Source: Amphibalanus amphitrite
Lineage: Eukaryota > Arthropoda > Thecostraca > Balanomorpha > Balanidae
Direction of reading: 5' to 3'
DNA: 64,000 nucleotides
Assembly: GCF_019059575.1 (NCBI RefSeq)
Contig: NW_024883432.1
Coordinates: 22,501 to 86,500 of the forward strand
The notes beneath the pieces were generated by a model, which was given only the letters and a program-made list of their open reading frames with translations, was not told where the DNA came from and made no database searches. Both the position numbers and the translations under genes were made by a program. This document shows, in pieces, positions 33,010 to 46,962 of this stretch; the first letter of the stretch is position 1; every line of letters begins with the position of its first letter.

Positions 33010-36000
33010 CAATAGGCACACCCCAAACGATATCACAATAGACGTGGCAACATGAAACCAACTAGTTGTCATGATCTTACATAGGAAAAAGAATGAAATG
33101 ACGAAACACTTCCGGCTTTATCCAGCTTCTACTGGGCTTCCAGCGAATGTGCAACAGCTTGCTGCAACATTTCAGAATCACACTAGATCTTTCAAGCCAA
33201 TAACGATAAACAAGAGACGGCTTTTTCGACGTCGGCCCGAAACACGAAACAAACGGTGGAAATTTAGATGAACGGGGCGATAAACACTTGGACGACAGTC
33301 GGCGGCAAACACAGCGTCACTATGAACAAATTTATCGCATCTCTATGTTTCTAACCGACAGTGAAGCTAGAGTTATGTCCGATTACAATATATGATCACT
33401 GCCTGAACAAGACTTTAATAAACAGTGTGTGAACGGTCAGTGTCTGAGCAGCAAGGCGCATCATCCAGGTCATTATAAAAATGGAAAGCGAGTTTCGTGG
33501 GAAATGATGTCAGCAATCGGCATTTAGCCAACGCTGCATAATAAATCAATGATACGATTATCCCAACAACTGACCATCGCATTACTGAGTCGAGCGTGCC
33601 ATATACTTCTGAAATTCGTGCGACCGCTTAGCCAACCGCTCGGGAATAAAACGTTGGCGAGCATACAGTGCATTACGAACGTTCAATGCTTTACTTTCCA
33701 ATGGTGGTGGAATGTAGACTTAGGAGTGAGCCACCGTCGTTTGCAGGACCACTTGTCACGGAGGTGACCTAATCGCCGCTCTAAACGGTACTGCTTTATG
33801 GTACGGATTTAAGGATGACGACACACCACATGCCACACTTGCGTCCGTTTAGGGAAAGTGAAAACCTGTCAATGATCGCTCGAAGTTTGTTCTTAACGAG
33901 ACCTAGCTTATCATTCGCAATCTATCCATGATAAATATTCAGAGAAAAACGCCAATCCAGAAGCGTATCGAGTTTATTACAAATAATACCACATAATATA
34001 TCATGTATCGAGGCCACCGCATAGAACAGGGTGTGTTTAGGCAGCTGGATTGGCAGAGACCGCGCGGCGTCGGCCGACAGCCGGCCGCGGCTGCCCCCGG
34101 GCCGTGTCGGCTCACAGGCCGCCACTCGCGATAGATGCACAGCAGTTAGTGCGTTAGAACACCCGACCACACTCGGGCACCGACCTCACCCCACAGCGAC
34201 CGCCCTCCGTATAAAACCGGCCGACGACACTGGCGCCGCCCCGTGAGATAAGTAAAAAACTGCGGCCGGGCCCCCGGCGCGCCCCGCACCCCTGGGAGGA
34301 CCGCGCCGAGCCGGCCGCCACGCCCCAGACCGCACCACAGGGCCAGGACAGAGGACCGCCGCGCAACGGGCACCACAGTGTGCCGCAAGGCAGGACAGGC
34401 AGCCGGCGCCCGCGAGGCAGCCGGTGAGACAACGCCCGAGGCAGAGCCGTGAGACAACCCCAGCGCCGTGAGACAGCCGTCAGGTCAGGACTAAGAGATG
34501 ACGGCGTCGGAAAGGCCGTCAACGCAGCTCGTCACTCGCTCCCCGCTAAACGATCTTCCAGTCAAACGATGTAATAGTCGTCTGGATTACAGGATAACGG
34601 CAGGTCGGATCACCGCTTACCCGCGCTCCGTGCGTGGATGTAACGTTAATTCGGCGTGCGACGCACATGCCAAGACGAGAGGCAAACGTGATTTCTTGGT
34701 CACTAAAGACTCGCGCTCTTTCACCCCACACGCAGCCAGCTTCTAAGGTCTTCTAACGGGCTAGCTCTACCTTTTCACACCCGTATTTGGTCACCAACCA
34801 CACTAGACGTTTGCCCCATCCTTCAGCAGACTTTCCCTACCAGTACCCCGCTTGACCGGCAGTTCGCTGAACCAACATGATGCTCAACCTTGTCGTCACT
34901 CTGAACGCTCATAGCCGCCGACCGCTCGCGGAGACCCACTCAAAATTTCGCCCCACCAGTCGCCAGACTAAGAACGCGATATCAGACGTAGGGGAGGCAC
35001 AACTTCAAACCACCGAGCGCAAGACCCACAGCACTCCGCCATCCAGCGCATGGAGCAATCTTAGATCGAGATTCTTTTAGGCAGCCAATCAGACCCGTCC
35101 TGCCCAGCCCAGCTCGGCTGTGGTTTGATTAAATGGACCTCGCTCGCTCCCAGCCATCCCCACGCCCTTCCCGTCCCGAAACTGGCAATTATGAGTATAC
35201 GTGCATAGCGGCAACCGAACTGCGCTGCATTCGTAAGCGACTTTCTGAGGGTAGACGGCGGCGGCGGTGGCGGCGGCGAGCCGAGATAGACGCTCCGCTG
35301 CAAACCGCAGGCAAAGCACGCGCCGGGAACTGGCCGACGGTCGAGCATGCACCAGCCCGAAGAATCGTGCTCGGCTGGGGTGGTGTAGTAAATCGCACGC
35401 TGTCAATTTTAGAGAATCGGCCAGGCTCCACCGCCGCCGTCGTTATCCGAGCCCACTCTGCTGTTATTTCTTCATCGTTCGTTGGTGTTTTAAAACACAC
35501 AGTCGACCTCGTCGAACCCGTCGAACCGAACAGGACTTGGCCGGAATGGACAGCGGCCGTGTGAGTGAGACAGAGGCTCTGAGACGCCGTCAGAGGACAG
35601 CTGGCGGAGAGAGAGGGGCAGCAGGCGACGGGGAGAGCGGTGGCAATGAGCGGGGAGAGCGGGTACGTCACAGGGAGCTGCGCCGCTCGGTCCACCAGAA
35701 GCAGTGGCGTCAAAGAGCGTCCAGACCGGCCGCCGGGTCCACGCCGCCCACTGCTCCCTCCAGCTGTGAACAGAGACGGGAGGACTGTCAGAAAAAGCTG
35801 AACTGGGCACAATACAGCGCGTGTCGCCGTTCGAGCATGAGGCAGCATTATAAAACGGATCCAACGGATTGGTATGGCAGTGGTGTTGTATGATCGTTCA
35901 AGAATACTAAATATGAACTGATTGTATAGCATGTTCATTATTTTATTGTCTTGCAAAACAAAACAACATTTACCTAAACGGTACTATGCTTTTCGAGAAC

Positions 36001-36850
36001 ACTATCGGATTGCAGGAAACTGGAGACACCAAGTATTGTTCGGATTACAATGTCTTGGTCGTCTAATTCTTCTAGGCTGTGAATTTCTGATTGAAGCACA
36101 TATTTTCCTCAACTATGAATCCGGCTAACAACCAACTTTGCTGATTAGACTCGAAGGTAGCAAATTGTCCACATTCGAAACTCGAAGCCAAACGCTCTAC
36201 TTTCCTCTGCGTAGGTCACATTGTTTAGCAAGGCTGCCAGTACGAATAATCAATGGACGAAACATAAGACTAGCAAAGTGCACACTTTGCCATGTGTTAG
36301 GTCGGGGAGACGGGGACCAACTTCGACTTAAGAACATAGCATCGACGAAAAGGATTAGCACCACCACATACTAAAGTTTATCTTCCCCATAAAGCACCGA
36401 GGACATGGAACGCCATCAATTCGCACAACTGACACCTGTTTCAAACAAACTTGGCATCCCTTCCCATTCCCCAGCTACAAGCAGTTCACTAACCCCTGCT
36501 TACCCTTCTCGTACTCGACTCTCACGTCTTATGACGGCGAGCTCTGCTCACCATTCTCGTTCTTATCGACCCACCACCCTCGGGCGAGTCACTTGCCTCC
36601 TCCGCGCCGAGCGGCGGTCCCTGCTGTCCCTTCTCACTCCCCTCCCTCAGGCGATTCTCTCACCTCCTCCCCCTGCTCACCCTTCTCACATCCCTCCCTC
36701 GGTCTAGTTTCTCACCTCCTCCCCACCCGCGGCTCATGAGCCGGCGGCGGCGCCCCCTGCTCACCCTCTGACACCCCTCTGGTAAGTCTCTCACCTCCTC
36801 CACACCCGCGGCTCGTGAGCCGGCGGGGGACGGCCCCTTGCTCACCCTTC
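33010..36850. other. Region between the mariner copy and the BTBD10-like gene
   Basis: GC-rich patches at 34040-34520 and 35100-35800 give overlapping frames on both strands without recognisable families. TATAAAA at 34210-34216 in a GC-rich setting could be a core promoter, but no clear initiator or coding exon follows. The right part, about 35940-36850, is likely the 3' untranslated region of the BTBD10-like gene on the minus strand. Confidence 0.35.
35942..35947 (-). terminator. Candidate poly(A) signal of the BTBD10-like gene
   Basis: AATAAA reads on the minus strand about 900 nt after the stop codon at 36851-36853. It is a plausible end for the transcript, but no supporting downstream element is clear. 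Confidence 0.3.
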
Positions 36851-36905
36851 TCACCCCTCGGTCCAGTCTCTCACCTCCTCCCCGCCGGGCGGCTCGTGAG
36901 CAGGC
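36500..36905. repeat. Tandem repeat built from the end of the BTBD10-like last exon
   Basis: A segment whose minus strand reads GGCTCACGAGCCGCGGGTG then GAGGAGGTGAGAGA recurs at spacings of about 80, 79 and 52 bp (TCACCTCCTC on the plus strand at 36871, 36791, 36712 and 36660), with weaker units further left. The rightmost unit forms the last residues of the predicted protein. Each unit carries a donor-like GAGGAG-GTGAGA. Confidence 0.65.
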
Positions 36906-37015
36906 GGCGGCGGCGGCTCGACGCGCGGTGGCCCGTCAATGACCTCTGCCGGCCGGTCGATCGGAGGGTCAGCCGTCGCCTCTGCCAGGTCCGTCACCGA
37001 TTTGGACTTGAAACA
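36851..37015 (-). CDS. BTBD10: Last exon of a BTBD10/KCTD20-like protein
   Basis: The minus-strand acceptor CTTCTGTTGCAG opens a frame reading CFKSKSVTDLAEATADPP followed by a Pro/Glu-rich tail to a TGA at 36851-36853. This continues the upstream exon in phase 0 as HVDFQ-CFKSKSVTDLA, matching the vertebrate BTBD10/KCTD20 C-terminus as I recall it (HVDFQ-CVKSKSITNLA). The tail (PPRVEPPPPPAHEPPGGEE) is lineage-specific. A donor-like GTGAGA lies right after GGEE (36869-36874), so the exon may instead end at 36875 and splice onward; reading through gives only seven more residues. BTBD10 family proteins are cytoplasmic or nuclear regulators reported to act on Akt signalling by limiting its dephosphorylation. 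Confidence 0.75.
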   Translation of the reverse strand, partial: CFKSKSVTDLAEATADPPIDRPAEVIDGPPRVEPPPPPAHEPPGGEEVRDWTEG

Positions 37016-40000
37016 CTGCAACAGAAGGGAGGGAGCATGGTGTCAGACTTTTATCATGGGCGGTAGGTAACAGCTGTGTCAGGAGCGGATCGTTGGCGAA
37101 CAGCAGCGAAAACGGATCATGTTGCACGCGCTGTCACAACAGGCGTCAGACGACATATGTCAGACATGTTAACAGGACGCTGATGGCTTGAAAAGCAAAG
37201 CTGTGGTGATTTTGGTACATGCACCATGGTTTTAGATCGACAGGAATGTTTTTGGTCAACAGTTTCGCCCACCGAACAACAGGAAAATCGGTTGTCATCA
37301 CTTCGCCACAAGGGTCAAAACAACATACACCATCAAGATACCAACATCGAAAATAGCTACTGGTCGAAAACCTAAATTACTGACATGAATTGCCATCTAG
37401 ACAAAACATACCATATACTATTTAATAACGAACACATGTTGACGGAGAAAGAGTGGCTTATACTATCTTGCAACTGCGCATTCCTCGGCGTCATCGCTGA
37501 CCGATCGCGTGCTGCTTCATAACTCCTCGACCTACGGCGGCCACGACACAGCAAAAGGGGAGAAAGTTGCCCCTCCGCCCGATAGCGGGCGGCATGCATA
37601 TTAATAACGGGTTCCGCGGACCGACTCCGTCCTTCAATCATACACGCTGCAGCCGCCTCCAATAACAGGCTGCAACGTTCGGTCAGAGTGCGCCGCGCCC
37701 CTGCACCCACGCCAGCCAAGGCACCTGTAATGGGCCCACTCTGTCGATTGTTTGCATGATGCCCGTCTCCCCAAACTCGGTAACAATACACCATCGCCTG
37801 CTGTCCTCCACTCCGCGTTCGCCGCTCGCTAGCTCTGTCCCGACCTGCCGCACCTGCCCCTGAGTCGGCCGGTCAGCCTTCGCCGATCCACACGCCATGA
37901 ACGCTTCGGTCACGCGCGCCCAGCGCCGCCCAAAAACGGTTCAGCGGTTGGGCCGGTCATCTTTTTACCGTCCGACGGAGTGGTGACATGGCGTGGCACG
38001 AACAGGCTTCCAGACGGGTATAGACGGTGAAAACCGGGGCTTGTCGAGCACAGAACACATGGACGACAGTGTAGAAGGCGAAGTTAACATTGGAAATGCG
38101 AGCTCTTGCAGCACCACCTTAAAATGTTTGTGTCTATTCGAATATAATATGGGATCTGACCGCTTTAAGTTGGAGTCTGAATTCCTTTGAACCGAACGAG
38201 CCGTAAATCAAATAACCGCCTTCCACGATCAGCACACAGTAAACCAAGTAAATCAATATCATCTTCCAGCGGCAAATTTTGCATGACTGGCACCCGACGA
38301 CGCTCGAAGGCCACCCTTCACCAACGTCATATCCCGACGGATCCAAGACAGCAGCGGCAGCCATTTGCGCCAACTGACGGATTCCTGGCAACGGCGAGGC
38401 CGGCCGAACGGAAATTCGTGCAAAACATTTAGCATTTACCGCCAGTTTACGACCACTAGCGCTCAGCCGGTGCTGAGAAATCCTATTCGCGTCACTTGGT
38501 GAGATTGGGTCTGGGTTTCGGTGTCTCCTTCGCCGTCATCACATCCGTGCGGAGAACGGCGACGGTAGTCACAGCCAGCCGCGCTGAATTGTATATTCGC
38601 CCTTGGTCGAACAGTCAGCCACAATCCGTGGCAGGACAGAGAGCCAATAACTGGCGTTGAAATGTCTCACCGCAGTCAAAATATCGTCAGCTACCGTCCA
38701 AAATCCGACGGTCACATCGTTCCCCATCAGACTGTCTCGCAGCTACCCACCAGACTGTCACACTGGAGTCATCAGACCAGCAGTCACCCATCAGCCTCCA
38801 TTGCAGACTAGCTCAGACTATCAGCCACCGGCTCATCCGCGCAGGGTATCATCCTCAGCAGGCACTCGCCAGGCGCGAGCGGTCGACTTCGCGGCCGGAT
38901 GCCTTCCGTCGCCTGGCTGCGCCTGGCCAAAGCCTCGCTCGGCCTAATGAGACCCTGATGGATCTCTAACGGTGGCAGGGGCGCGGCGGCGGCAGTGGCG
39001 GCGGACGGCGGCAATCAATGACGCTCACGTGTCGTAGACGGCTCGACAGTTGTCGGGGGGACCTCGGCAGCCACAGCCGCCAAGAGACCATCCGGGGTCA
39101 CGAGAGTCTCAGGAGGATGTCGAGAAAAAGACGGGGACAGGAAAACGCATTGCGCGCAGGATAAAAATGTAGTAATGGGTGCAAAAAACATGAAGAATAG
39201 CACAACATCAAAGGCCACAAGGCTGCTAGAACACATATTGTCCAACCAATATTGAGTTGCCTGGCTCTTATATTACGAAACGCAGACGAATTTCAGTTCC
39301 TTCTTCAGCAGAACTGCCGGCGGCTGCAAAGGCTTTTAGTTTCCATAGTAACTGGATCGGGACAATAAGTTGAACGTTGAGAAAGGTACTTTGAAGGTGC
39401 TCTTAACGGGAATAACCCGATTTCAGCTAAGTGCCGTCTCTTTCTGAGAATTACTGCCGTCATACCAGCAAAGCGGGCGCGACGTCAGGTCGCCACACAC
39501 GGCGCTACTAGCATTATGATACAGTTAACAGTACTTTAGTATTTCAGAAACCTTACCGATGTGGCAGCGTAGGTTGAGTATTTAAAACGCTTTATCGGGC
39601 GTGATCATTGAGAAAACCATTAAAGATACAGAAGACACTATCAGCTCCGTCACCCGTCCCCATCCTGGCTCACACCGCTCGTTTCCTCAGACAGGACCGC
39701 AAAGATTCCCCATGAGGCTGGGGAGCGTATCGGGGTCGTTCGGCCGACAGCGTGCCCGCCCAGCCGTGAGGACCGCGGACCGTCACTGCCACTTTCTGTC
39801 ACTGCGCTGCGCCTCAGGGATGGTGGGGTTAGGGGGGGGGGGGGTAGATATCTCTGTCTTCGCTGACTGCGACTTGAAATTAAAGTTCAATACGTGAGTT
39901 TGGCATGGAAGTTTTAAAGTAAATTGAATGCAATAAAGTATTTGCCACTTTTTAGGCTTTCAGAATTCAGATTTATCAAAACGCTGAATTAAATTCCGTT

Positions 40001-42039
40001 TATTGATCGTAACACGCATGCCATCTTATCGGCAGCAAATCCCAGACATGTCATAAAACATGAACACGTGCTCAGCGTGTGGCTGTCATTCTACCACAAC
40101 TACACCACTCGTGACCACAACATGGTGACATGAGAAGAAAACCTGTAATCCGCCATCACATCAGAATTTCATTCACGTACTTTTTCAGCGGTTACTATTC
40201 CGAGTTACACCCGACAGCCTGATAGCTAACACCTGTCGTGTCCACTTGCTACAGCGCATCGAGGTTATCGTTAAACACGTATCGCAAGATAACCGAAAAA
40301 ATCGGTAGGAAGCTGGTCAATTGCATGCCGCGAGGCCTACAATCGGAATGAATGTTTGCTGGATGGCATTTCATGGTGATTGAAAAATAAGCCAGAGAAA
40401 TATCTTCCCATTAGACCATGGACTAAAGGCTTCTGGAATCAGTGCAGTTGTTCTTTACGGCTTAGTGATCGCACGAGATATCCATGTCTTGATGACCCAT
40501 TGTCCAGTGAAGCGGTGTTTATGTGTCTAAATATGTGTTGTTTGTGCTCCCAGCAAGGGCAAGCCATTACCAAACGGAACTACAGCCCACCCCGCCCCTT
40601 CCCCGGCTGTCTGGCTCCGACCCAGCCTCTTCCGTCGAGGAAGATCTGTAAAAAACTCCCTTTCTGACCAAGCAAAAAACGCCCGGTAAAAAAACAAACA
40701 AACAAGACAGCACGAATATCGGCGCTAGCCAATATCATGTGACGCCGACTTAGCGATAAGGAGTAGCGCCCATGGACACTACCCAATAGCTTACGACGGT
40801 ATCCAGGTAAACATCGCACCTCATGGCGTTCCACAAAACGCGCACATTTCGCTCATCAATGACGTGAGTGTGACCGTCCACAGCCGTGGCTGGCGGTACC
40901 ACCAGTGAGTAACCGCCTTCTCTGAGTACTCCGGATATGGATCGGCCTTCACAGGCCGTAAAACATTCACCCAGCTGCTGGCGTGGCGTGGCGTCCGACC
41001 ACAGACGGAGAGATTTTTGACGGAGCTCGACCGATGGATTTCCTTCTGAGTGGGCAGTGCGCAGCCGCACACAGCTGTAACGCGTATTACGAATGGCAGC
41101 TGTGACGCCACACACATCCGCTTTATTTCGTTTGGTTACGCAGAAACCTGTCACTCATGGCATGGTGGTGCGTCATGCAGCGTCATTCATCAGTTCTACG
41201 GCGCGTTACTTGCGTAATTGTGGTCGAATGTTCCAGCTAGATATTAATCTCTTTGCCCTCTCCTACCATGAACCGTAAATAGGATTGGCAGCGCGAAAAA
41301 GTGGTATGAGCTGACAGAAAGCGGAAAAATGCACCCAGTGAGTCTATCAAGCCCTTAAAATGCCAGAGGCTCATATTGTTTGTTGGAATTTTGGAGCGCT
41401 TTGACAACGAAGTCAAAAGTCATTACGCGTCCATCCAGGCAGACACTATTTGGATTTAGTTATTTTGCATACCACGTAAACTTTTCCAAACATCACACAT
41501 TCCAAATATATAAATTTAGAAAGTACGGGTCGCTCCGTCCATTCATCGCCCACCTCTCCCCTCTCACACCACCTACCACGCCCCAACCAGCCCCTCCCCA
41601 CCCCATCAGCCATCAGCGGGCAGCGGGCGCGTCAGCGGGCAGTGGGCGCGTCAGCCGATATCGGGGCCTCTCGGCGGTCCGGCGGGCCGACTAGTTAGTG
41701 GCGGCGGCCCACCTGCTAATTAGCTGACGTGCCGACGGACGGCCGGGCGCACACGCAGGCGGCGTGTCCGATTGGGTGGGCACGGCGCCCGGCACGGGCC
41801 TGCACGACCGACGCGGCCGCGAACACAGGGTGAGCACTGAGCAGGGAGGGAAGACAGCCAGAGACAGGGCCGGGCAGGGTGGATGAACGGGCGGGCAAGA
41901 CCGGCAGACAGCGGAGGGAAGGGCGTGGCAACGGCATGCAGCAGAGAGACAGTCTGAAATGAACAAGAGCCGGACGAACAGAGTTGTGGTGAGGGCCTGA
42001 TGAGGGCGGTAGACGAGAGGAAGGGAGTGAGAATATAGG

Positions 42040-42950
42040 AGATTCTTGTTTATTTGTTTATTTATTGGCATAGCGTCCACAGGCAAAGCCCCACTTACGG
42101 ATGCAGTCGCACACTGACAATAACAACCACTCACACACACTGGATGGAAATAAATATGAATGATAACACTGATCAAAATCCAAATAAATTAACAAGATGG
42201 CAAGAGCCTAAAAGTAAACCGACAGGCAACAGCCTAAGAATATAGAAGACATGAGCAAAAGCCTAAGAGAATACACAAGTATAGGCACCTGGCTAATGAG
42301 CGAGGCTAAAAGTATACTGACATGAGAAATCCCCTAAAAGTAAACAGCACAGGCAATAGCCTGAAATCCTAAAAGAGTGTAGGTATAAGCAAGAATGACA
42401 GTGGATGAAATAAAAAGACAAAAAAGACGAAAAATGAGCGTAGACAATGACAATGAGAATAAAACCGGTAACGGCTAATTGCTACATGAGGAGCTACATC
42501 AGTGACCTTAGGCTAAGTATGTTCCCTGGTCGTCAGCAAATTTGGCTATCTCCGACCTTAGCCTGCAGCTAGGCATAAAGAAATCGGCGTCGGGGCTGCT
42601 ATGGACAAGCGAGTTCACGTGCTGGGGAAGACGAATCAGAAATCCTCGCTTCACAGTGTCCACTCTTCCGCGCGGCACATGAAAAAGCTCGGGACGGCGC
42701 GTGCGACGGCCGGGTGCCGATAGAGAAAACATGGCCAAGATGTCGGGACAGTCCAAGCGACCACTGAACACGGAGCGCATGTAGTTGATGTCACACTGTG
42801 TGAATCGTGACCTCACTGATTCGCAGCCGAACAGTTTAAGCAGCGATGCATAGTCGAGTGAAGGGCACCTCGCCTGTGTCCGGGCGCCCAGCCACATGAG
42901 AAAACGGTGCTGTAGTCGCTCTAATCGGCGCAGGTGGGTGACAGCGGCAC
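42040..42950 (-). mobile_element. 5'-truncated non-LTR retrotransposon (LINE) 3' end
   Basis: The minus-strand frame at 42508 to about 42950 encodes the segment that follows the reverse transcriptase in Jockey/CR1/RTE-type LINEs (LERLQHRFLMWLGARTQ; then SVFSGRLDCPDILAMF; then LFHVPRGRVDTVKRGFLIRL). About 460 bp of untranslated region follow and end in AATAAATAAACAAATAAAC near 42040-42065, a typical short-repeat tail. The endonuclease and catalytic reverse transcriptase parts are missing, as usual for 5' truncation. It differs from the LINE at 55155-59081, so at least two LINE families are present. Confidence 0.75.
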
Positions 42951-44638
42951 CCGACTGCCTTTCTTTGGACCGGAAAGCAGAAACCTTCCTGCTACGGCTT
43001 TGCCAGAAACAAGAAGTGAGGAAGGAGAAACACAGTGGCATGAGGATGGTCCCGGAACAGCAGCCCATGATAATCGAACACGGATGATGTAAAAACAAGA
43101 TGTATCGATTCCGCGAAAACAACGAGGAAGATGCTTTTGTTGAACACGAAACCGTCTGAAGGCTATTGGGGCCAGCGAGGACATGACCAAAGTGAATGAT
43201 GGCTCTGCTTTACTAGGAAAAACGCATGTGTGAAATACATTCAACCAAATCACCTCACGTCTACAACATTCGTATTCATCTTCACAGCTAACGCTCCACC
43301 AGCGAACCCCAAGAATCCAATGGTGTTTCTCATCCTGATTCCCTGAAACACAGCCCCTGAAGTGGTGTTTCACTTCGCCGACTTTGTGAATCGCACGAAT
43401 AAACCAATGTTCTATGAATAGAGATGGCTCTCCAGACACCCCTACGTGTAGAAGGCCAGCCAAGTGTTCAAGGAATGAGCAGCGAACGTTTTACGGCACG
43501 AGAAGCGCTGTCGGACAGTACGCCGAACGAAGTTCTCCCGACAGTCGTCACTCGGCGCTAACTAGGAAAGCAGGTGCTAAACCTTTCTCCGAACACCGCT
43601 TCACCGTACTACTCCAAACTTATCCCTGAGGAAAGGGAACAAATGAGCTCAATATGCTTTTCTTAATTTCCCAGCGGAACTTACTCGCACGAAAGGCAGA
43701 ATCAGATGAAACATGCAATGGAGTGTCATCTAGAGTGTGCATAAGAAACAAAATAAGGAATAACAAATCACGAATAATGGAGTTCTAAGAGACGATACAC
43801 GAGGAACATCATTCGGCACTTTTCCAAGTAGGACAAATTTACGCATGCATATTCATGAGTCCGATGGAAAAGTGTGTGACTTACGACTAAATTACTACCA
43901 AGTACACTCAACAAGGCTGAGCAAGCAGGCAGCGATTATGTAGCGAAGCCAGTAACTTCGCTCGTAAAATTGACCGTTTCAATATCGGGGCGCAGTCTCG
44001 GCAGAAACAACGGAAGCTCTTAACCACAGCGGCACGCTGACACCGGAAGAGCAGGCGCGGAGACGGCAGAAGAAGTTTGGTGACAACTTTAGGTCGGCGG
44101 TCCGACGTGGAGAGGAAAACAAACTGCCCCCGGCGTCGAGTTCCTCGGGCGAAGAACACAACTTGGACAGCAGCAGCTAACAATGGTGGCTCTCCGGCCG
44201 TTAAACAGCGACTTTGGGAAACGACAGCGGTCCGCTGCTGCGACCGAGATCCAATTACGTGTGTAAAAACGGAACAAACGGCGACAGTCCGGCCGCAAAA
44301 ACAAACCACACCACCTCTGAAAGATGATACAGCCTCCACGAGGACCCGAGACACAGCATAATACCAGTGTTTGGAACAAAATAGAAACTGAAATTATTGA
44401 ATAGCTCGAACCGTATCCGGACAAATTGAACAATTTTTCTCATACCATAGAAAGTCACTTCTCTTCCCAAGACCATTAACCACTCAGAAAATTACGGTTA
44501 AGGTGAGAAAGGCGACGAATAATAAATGGCACCGATACTTCAGCTGCCTGATCTCACTGCCGAATATAATCGATACTATGCAAGCATGCTATATGTATTA
44601 TGTACCCTGACAATGATTAATAAAACCAGCAAAGGCAG

Positions 44639-44639
<1 letters not shown>

Positions 44640-44670
<31 letters not shown>

Positions 44671-44673
44671 CCA
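44640..44673. repeat. Poly(A) plus (CA)n simple repeat
   Basis: Seventeen A residues are followed directly by about eight CA units. This could be the tail of a retroposed copy or simple slippage. Confidence 0.85.
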
Positions 44674-46180
44674 GCAAAGTATTCTAAGACCCGACTATTC
44701 CCGTCTGTGTTCTCGGATGTGGCCGTCCCCTCAGCATTTCTCCTGTCCCCACCATACCCTTCTCGGCCGTGTCCCCAGCACCAGCGGCGTCCCGCTCCGG
44801 CCACCTGGTTCGCCTTATTGGTCCGCCGGCACCGTCTGATGACCCCGTATCGGCGCGCTGACGACGGCGGCACGTGCAGATGGCGGTCCGCCCGAGAGGG
44901 CGAGCGCGCGATATACCGACAGTCGAGGGGACACAGCTGGACCCGAGGAGACCCGGATGGAGAGGCCGGAACAGAGACGGCGGTGGTGTCAGATGAAACA
45001 CGAGTGACTGCGCTTAATGGCGAGTCATAAGGAGTTGTCGGGGATTATGTGAAAAGGAGAGCGGTGCTGGTAGTTAAACCTGTGAGATACGTAGAAAGGG
45101 AACGTTTTGTCGGGGATAGCTTTTCAGAAAGTTGGACATCTGGAGTTGCATATCTCAGCGGTAAAGACACGTTTGGAGAAGAAAATGAGGCGACAGATTC
45201 CGCTGAGTTTTCTCTGGCATTAGTAAATCATGCGAAATTGCCGGGTTCGCCGGAGCCCTGAGCTAGCCACTGGAAAATGTGGAATCTAGAGACACAAAAA
45301 TCCTCTCACAGAAGAACAGCTCTGCCGTCTGCTGTGATAAAATATTCAAATATTACCATTGTCTTGAGCCATGAAAGTTTGAAACGTCTGACATGGTTCC
45401 ATGAAGGAGGAATACTAGAAAATGATAGGGGCGCAGCAAGTGATGACTTGTGACGTGTAAACCAAAGTAAAAGAGATCAGAGATAGGAAAAAGGAACTAA
45501 AGGGAATACTTAAGGTAACTCAGACTGAAGCGGCATCGCCACAGCCTTCCCCGAAGAGCAGCCCAGTTCACCAGATGGCGTTTTCACTGGCAAACGTTAC
45601 CGGTAGATGGCAGACTTATCAGCGGGTCACCAGTTCGCAGCAGCCCCAGCCAGAGAACAGCGAGTGGCAACAATGAAGTTCTACGACCCATCCTATTGAA
45701 TCAAATTTCCAGGAATCACTTCTTACCAGGCGCGGCGACTAATTCTGTAAAATGGCGTGACCCGGACACAGCTACAGCGACTGGGCTTTAGCAGCCGAGT
45801 AAACTGACAGCAAATACCCAGACCTTTGTCCCATTATTTGCTCTCCCTCTCTTTGCATTGCTAGGAATCCGTTATTCAAAGCAAGCATTCAGTTCAACAG
45901 TGCTAACGCAAAAAAAAAACGAGTTGCAGAGGTCGCTGAAGGCAAAATGTGTAACTAGGCAATATCTCACCAGGATATGCGGGCACAAATGGAGAAATAC
46001 GTAGAAAGCACTCTTCGCGATAACCCGCTCAATGGTTGCGAGCCGTTTTCAAAGCCCCCAACTACAGCGGAAATACGAGGAACGCTGCAGACTAAAAACA
46101 CTGAATAGATGCATACATTAGCCCGTCCAGAGGCCTCCTGCATTCATTAACAAATTAGCCAGCAGAAGTGTTGCTGCCCG

Positions 46181-46228
46181 AAGCAGCAACGCTCCAGCAT
46201 CAGCAGAAGCAGCAACGCTCCAGCATCA
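46181..46228. repeat. 26-bp unit repeated twice
   Basis: AAGCAGCAACGCTCCAGCAT is repeated at a spacing of 26 bp with no visible change. Confidence 0.75.
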
Positions 46229-46962
46229 CCCAACCATCCCGGCCATCCAGTCCGTCCAATCGCTTCCCAGCATTATTGAGCCGTCATAAAACTCCTCCAG
46301 TGACAGTGTGAGATATCCAGTGCATGGAACCGTGTGTTGACCGAAAAATAGCTCACGATCGTCGGTGGGGTCAAAATATTTTCTCCCAGGTCCAATGGAA
46401 GCATCAGAGGCGGGCAATGGCGGTGCCGGAACAAAACACAAAAAGTCGGGTCGGTGGGTCCGTCGGTAGGTCAGAGGGTTGGTTTGCCTTGTCGGTATAA
46501 CAATTATGACAGCTAAGCAGACCGTGACCGACAACAGGAGACAGGAACAGCCGCGGGGAGGGGTCGGACAGGCACACGACAGATGCCCACAGAGCCGGTC
46601 GGAGAATGTCGGAAATTGGGACAGGTTGACAGCCGCGGGCCGACAACAACAGGTTCGACAAAAATACGGTCGGACGAAGTCGAGAAAAGAGTGAAGACCC
46701 TATGCGGAGCGGGGTTCCCAATTCCCATTTAGGAGGGCTTACTTTGCAATGTTGTGCACAACGCCAATCATCATACGTTGACAAAATCAGCCGCATATTG
46801 TCTGTAGGCTTAGTTTTAGCAATCTAGCACTGAGCCTCATCAACATCTGGGCCATTTAATAACCATCCCACACTCACACAAAGCACCCACACACACAAAC
46901 ACTCGACCACAACAGTCCTGCCATTAGAAGGCAGCCCGTTCTCAGGGCAGTGCCCTTCCGAG

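Noticed and set aside
34210-34216. TATAAAA box in a GC-rich region
   Set aside because: No good initiator at the correct distance and no coding exon found downstream, so it is not listed as a promoter.
35189-35956. 255-codon minus-strand frame and 208-codon plus-strand frame
   Set aside because: They overlap in a GC-rich stretch, show no recognisable family, and would need to coexist on both strands.
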